This document shows positions 27,234-30,914 of a DNA stretch of 30,914 nucleotides, one piece after another. The DNA lies in assembly GCA_012064415.1 (NCBI GenBank), contig SSNU01000213.1:1-30914 (forward strand), in the 5' to 3' direction. Origin of the DNA: Gyrodactylus bullatarudis (Eukaryota; Platyhelminthes; Monogenea; Gyrodactylidea; Gyrodactylidae). Made by a program: the position numbers and the translations under genes. Numbering within the stretch: position 1 is the first letter of the stretch; the number at the start of each line of letters is the position of its first letter. Under the pieces are notes generated by a model that was not told where the DNA came from, did not search any database, and saw nothing but the letters and a program-made list of their open reading frames with translations.

Positions 27234-28881
27234 AAATAGCTTCAGGTTTTTTATGATTTGTCTTTGCTGAGCTTCGGGTCTGTCGAGTATCTGATTCTGA
27301 ATTTTTCGAGGCCTACTGGATGATTTGTTTTCTTAAGGTGCTCTTGTATGGAGGAGGTCTTGTTGTTCTCAGTGAGCTGTTCTTTGCCCCTTTCTCCAAT
27401 GGTTCTTGTTGTCAATCCAATGTAGGTTAGGCCACAGGAGCACCTGAACTCGTAGACAACGTTTCTTCTATTGAGCCAGTGTATTTGGTCTTTATTCCGA
27501 TCGTTTAGTAGCTTGGTTGTCTTTGAGATGTATCGGATTTGATCTCCGGGAAACGTATCTGTTGTGATTTTACTGAGTTTGTTTTTATGTATAGTGTTGG
27601 GTACATCACCCTTGAACGGTAAGGAAATAATTAGAGCCTACTTCTCATCTGGTGCTGTGATGTCTTTTTCCTTAATCCTTCCATTTTTACGGATGAATTC
27701 TTTTGGGAAACCACACGACAGGAATAGTTCTGTTGTACGTTGTCTTTCTTCGTTTTGTAGGTGGGTTGATACGATTCTTTTAATTCTTAGGAACTCGGAT
27801 CTCACTAGGGATCTTTTTGTGGCTACGGGGTTGAAGCTGGCGAAGGGCATGTACTGGACAGGAATCCCTGGTTTTCGATGTAGACTTGAGCTGAAGGTTT
27901 TCGTGGATGTACATTTTTGGATTTTTGCATCAAGGAAACTGAGGCTGTTATCCTTTTCTACTTCCATGGTAAACTTCAACCTGGGGTGCATTGAATTCAG
28001 TTCGGCTAGGATGGCGTCGAAATCATACGTCATGTCGATGATCGGTCTGAATTTCAGGTCCTCAGTGCCTTTGTGAACTTTAGGGAGGAGGTAGAGTAGA
28101 CAGGTTCTGGGTTACGGGCTGTCATTGGGGAAATGATTAGCTTCTCTGAGAGCGAGTCGATCTTTTTGTTGACTGTTATAATGAAATTCCTGGCCCTCTT
28201 GTTAACTTCGTTACTGTTTTTTTGTCTAAACATTTTGGGATTGCAAATGAGATCTCTGCCTTTGCGGTGGTATTCTTCTGTGTCGATAACTGCTATTCCA
28301 GTACCTTTGTCAAGTTCGCATATCAGTACGTCTGAATTTTTCCGGGATGCTGATAGGGCCTGGTAATGGTCTGCAGTCAGGTAAGGGAAGTCTATTTTCC
28401 GTTGCTTATATTGAACCCTTGCATCGTTGAGAACTGTATCAAAACCCTCACGGAGCTCCTTTGACGATGCAGGTCGATTTTTCAGTTGTTTGTGGAACAA
28501 TTTGAAGCCTAGATCTGTTTCGAAGTTCAGGTTGCATCTGTTTGGCACACAGAATTTTGGGCCTAAGCTAAGAACTTCTAGGGCATCTTTTGATAAGGGG
28601 ATGTGACTGAGGTTATAGACAAATTTTTCTGGATTGTCTGGGAATGAGATGTCTTCGGGTCTGGTGATGATACTATTGTCGAGGGAGTTGGACATGGCTG
28701 TTGCTCGTTTGTTGCTTACTAGATTAACATATTGCATGAAGGACTCCTTGAGATTTTCTGGAAGAGAATCTACAGAGGCATGCATACGTTGTAGGTTGTT
28801 CATCACTCCTTTGATGCCATTCTCCGTTTCGAGGACCAAATCCGTAGAGAAATGAATTGCATTAGCGACTGACTTCTTCAT
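27170..28881 (-). pseudogene. Penelope-like element coding region with RT core deleted
   Basis: Minus strand from ATG at 28881: the N-terminal region has NLSHIPLSKDALEVLSLGPKF and LDKGTGIAVIDTEEYHRK, both typical of Penelope proteins before the RT fingers. Near 28100 a frameshift separates this from YLLPKVHKGTE...RPIID. The next residues (from 28033) are MTYDFDAILAELNSMHP...SFLDAKI, which belong after the catalytic YxDD. The RT palm is therefore deleted. The frame continues to 27638, then after a stop through KGDVPNTIHKN to the GIY-YIG domain (VVYEFRCSCGLTYIGLTTR at about 27463-27407, then SSIQEHLKKTNHPVG). Endonuclease motifs are intact, RT is not; the copy is non-autonomous. Confidence 0.88.
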
Positions 28882-28894
28882 TTTGGCTTAGTCT

Positions 28895-30060
28895 TGGAAA
28901 ATTATTAACTATTAAGTGAAGTTTTTGTCTGCATTAAAGTCTATCGAATAATTATTTATAAACAATGAGAAGAAAAACATTTGGACTCGAGTGGATAGGA
29001 GTTAACAAACGTTATAGCCACTAAAAAAAGATCTCGACTATCCCGTTGGATTTACATTGAAACGAGCAGAGCTATCTCTGTGCGATATCTATCCGATCCA
29101 CTGTCTCATTTGAGAAAGTGATTATAATAATTTTGGACATCATTATATTCAACAAAAAATTAATTGCTTAAATTGATAACCTACGTTATTTTGCTTGAAT
29201 ATAATTTAATTCTTAGTTACAAGTTATCGTTCAGATGGTTTAAATAAAACATTTATTTCGCAAATTATTTATTTTTATAGGAAATTTCAACAGATTAATG
29301 TTCGTTGTCATCCTCTGATTGGTTTAGTCCATATCATGCACTAATGACTGAAAGTCATTAGAATCGAAAATTTAAAAAAAGATGTTTTTTCAATAGTCAT
29401 AAATACCCGAGAAAACCAAAATCCTTTCGTGAATACTCTTGGTTGAAGTTATAATTGAAGTTATCAAAACCGAAAATCGTTTACTGATTATCAATATTTT
29501 TTGAATCTCAATAGTTTTTTCAAGAGATGTGTGCAAATCCTTTATTTTTGAAAAAGAGAGATCAGATCTTTCTCTCAACTGAAGCTTCTGTCTTCTTTTG
29601 AATAAACAAAGGGAAGAAAAAAATGAAACTCGAGGGGATAATAGATAACAGCGAAATAGCCAATGATGAAGGTACCCGAAAATCTTAATATCGTTATATG
29701 AGAAACAGGCTCTAAAATTAATTCAAGTTGGATAAATTTAAACGAGCAGAGCTATCTCTACCAAATATCAATCCGATCTATTGCCTCATTTGAAAAAGTG
29801 ATAATAAAAATTTTGGACATCATAATATTTGACAAAAAATTTATTTCTTATATGAATAACCTACTCATGTATTTGGCTAAAATATAGTTTAATTATGAGT
29901 TACAAGTTATCGTTCAGATGATTAATTCAGTTCATTCAAAAAGATTTGGAGGATTCAATGAGGGACTGATTGTGAGGATTCAGAAATCAACTATTTTGAA
30001 AAAAAACTTATATTTTGCCGGATCTCATTAGACTGTAACAACGGCCTGATTTTAATAGTA
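28895..30060 (-). repeat. Further diverged units of the 790-bp family
   Basis: 28895-29250 resembles 22830-23190. 29280-29590 is nearly identical to 24080-24370, including the same 62-codon frame. 29600-30050 follows with the rest of a unit. The first unit has lost its hammerhead segment (near 29265); the second keeps a mutated one. Confidence 0.7.
30010..30045 (-). ncRNA. Decayed hammerhead-like motif (array copy g5)
   Basis: Minus strand reads CTAATGAGATCCGGCAAAA. Compared with the family consensus it has changes at the third core base and in CGAAA, so it is predicted inactive. Confidence 0.4.
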
Positions 30061-30791
30061 AAATTCTACCTTTTGCTCCTGATATCGGGCTCTATTTTTT
30101 TCTATTGAAGCCTCTTCAAGCTAAATAGAATATCTAGAGCGATTGTTAACAGATTAATGTTTTCTCTCATTCTCTGATTTATTTAATCAATTTGATGCAC
30201 TTATGACGGGGATTTCTTACGAAATTATAAAAAATCATTTTAATCCAAGAAGCTCATAGTCTTTTCTTCAAATAGAATTTAATTTCGAAGATGATTGAAT
30301 TCGATTAATAATTAGACTCGTATATTCATTGTTATAGGATCTTTTCAAGTTTTCGAGGTACAAACCGATTCCTTTCATATCAGTGACTTCATCATATAAG
30401 AAGATTAAGTGACCTCAAACCTCGACCCCAATAATGTATGAACTCTGCCGACACAGCGGAATTTTACGAAAATCTGAGAGATATTAATTTCAAAGCTGTA
30501 TATGTTGTCAGCTCCTTATGTTCTAACGTCCAACGAAAAGAAATGGTAATGTCCTTCGTCACTCTTGAATTTAGTCACATAAATGGTCCAATCAGTGAAT
30601 CCTGTCGTTATGCATGTTGAATTGATAGGAGCAACAACTTCGATGCAATTCTTTCAAGGCCAAATAATCGAAAAAAGACGATTATAACCACTACTAGAAC
30701 TATCTTGATGTTTTTGTACGAAATCTTATGAAATCTACAAGAATCTACTGGAAGAAGTCAGTTACTCTACAAGTTACAGTCCATTGTACCT
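30061..30791. other. Non-genic stretch
   Basis: A 60-codon plus-strand frame at 30438-30620 has no recognisable motif and is probably chance. Nothing else is supported. Confidence 0.35.
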
Positions 30792-30914
30792 GACTTTTTG
30801 GTTCATTATAATAATTTTAATATTTAGATAATTACAGATACGATTACAATTAATCCAATGCATAGTTAATTAATATTAATAGTAGAAAGTTCATTTGAAT
30901 AGACATTGAAATTA
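30792..30914 (+). repeat. Dispersed repeat, copy 2 (cut by window end)
   Basis: Matches 11068-11190 in the same orientation. The similarity runs to the window edge. Confidence 0.75.

Noticed and set aside
27564..28076. 170-codon plus-strand ORF
   Set aside because: It is the antisense shadow of the PLE coding region.
30438..30620. 60-codon plus-strand ORF as a gene
   Set aside because: No recognisable motif, no promoter context, and length expected by chance.
1..30914. CRISPR array or prokaryotic operon structure
   Set aside because: The repeats are long, diverged and transposon-like. There are no short regular repeats with unique spacers, and the gene content is eukaryotic.

Overview
The window is AT-rich invertebrate-type nuclear DNA, probably from a metazoan and possibly an arthropod. 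I cannot name the species. I see no convincing host gene. Nearly everything recognisable is a transposable element, almost all of them broken: Penelope-like elements (PLE), a LINE, a Ty3/gypsy pol, pogo/Tigger, Tc1/mariner, hAT, a Mutator-like SWIM fragment, a foldback MITE and a tRNA-derived short element. One 50-nt GT-AG intron in the pogo transposase also fits a small-intron animal genome.

Layout. 1-1.3 kb: PLE endonuclease remnant with a hammerhead-like motif at its 5' side. 1.7-2.3 kb: MULE-like element with a SWIM finger. 3.3-3.8 kb: basic/PIP-box-like fragment and two hammerhead motifs, on opposite strands. 4.0-5.4 kb: hAT element with an 8-bp target duplication. 5.6-9.75 kb: PLE remnants and a LINE, partly enclosed by long inverted arms (6253-6557 and 9481-9748). 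9.9-11.2 kb: mostly structureless, with a decayed SINE and another hammerhead-like motif. 11.25-13.05 kb: gypsy pol whose integrase is replaced by a GIY-YIG fragment. 13.03-14.02 kb: pogo. 15.4-17.2 kb: repeat fragments, a deleted hAT derivative, and a PLE followed by a CCAAT/TATA/hammerhead block. 18.0-18.53 kb: tRNA-like element with a textbook hammerhead and a permuted inverted partial copy. 18.8-20.12 kb: Tc1. 21.2-30.1 kb: an array of about 790-bp PLE-terminal-repeat-like units, most carrying one hammerhead-like motif on the minus strand, interrupted by a PLE coding module (27.17-28.88 kb) and a MITE.

The unifying theme is self-cleaving RNA. Hammerhead cores of the form CUGANGA...GAAA recur on both strands, linked to PLE terminal repeats, and separately to a tRNA-derived SINE. 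Several copies keep stems I and III by compensatory change, and many also keep a pairing between the stem II loop and a segment just 5' of stem I. A 103-nt insertion carrying such a motif, with a 12-bp target duplication, splits a PLE reverse transcriptase frame. The SINE locus looks like two pieces of one circular or tandem monomer, with one piece starting within about 3 nt of the predicted cleavage site. These patterns point to a family of ribozyme-bearing retroelements, perhaps retrozyme-like, as the most interesting content. All pairings were worked out by eye and not folded by software.
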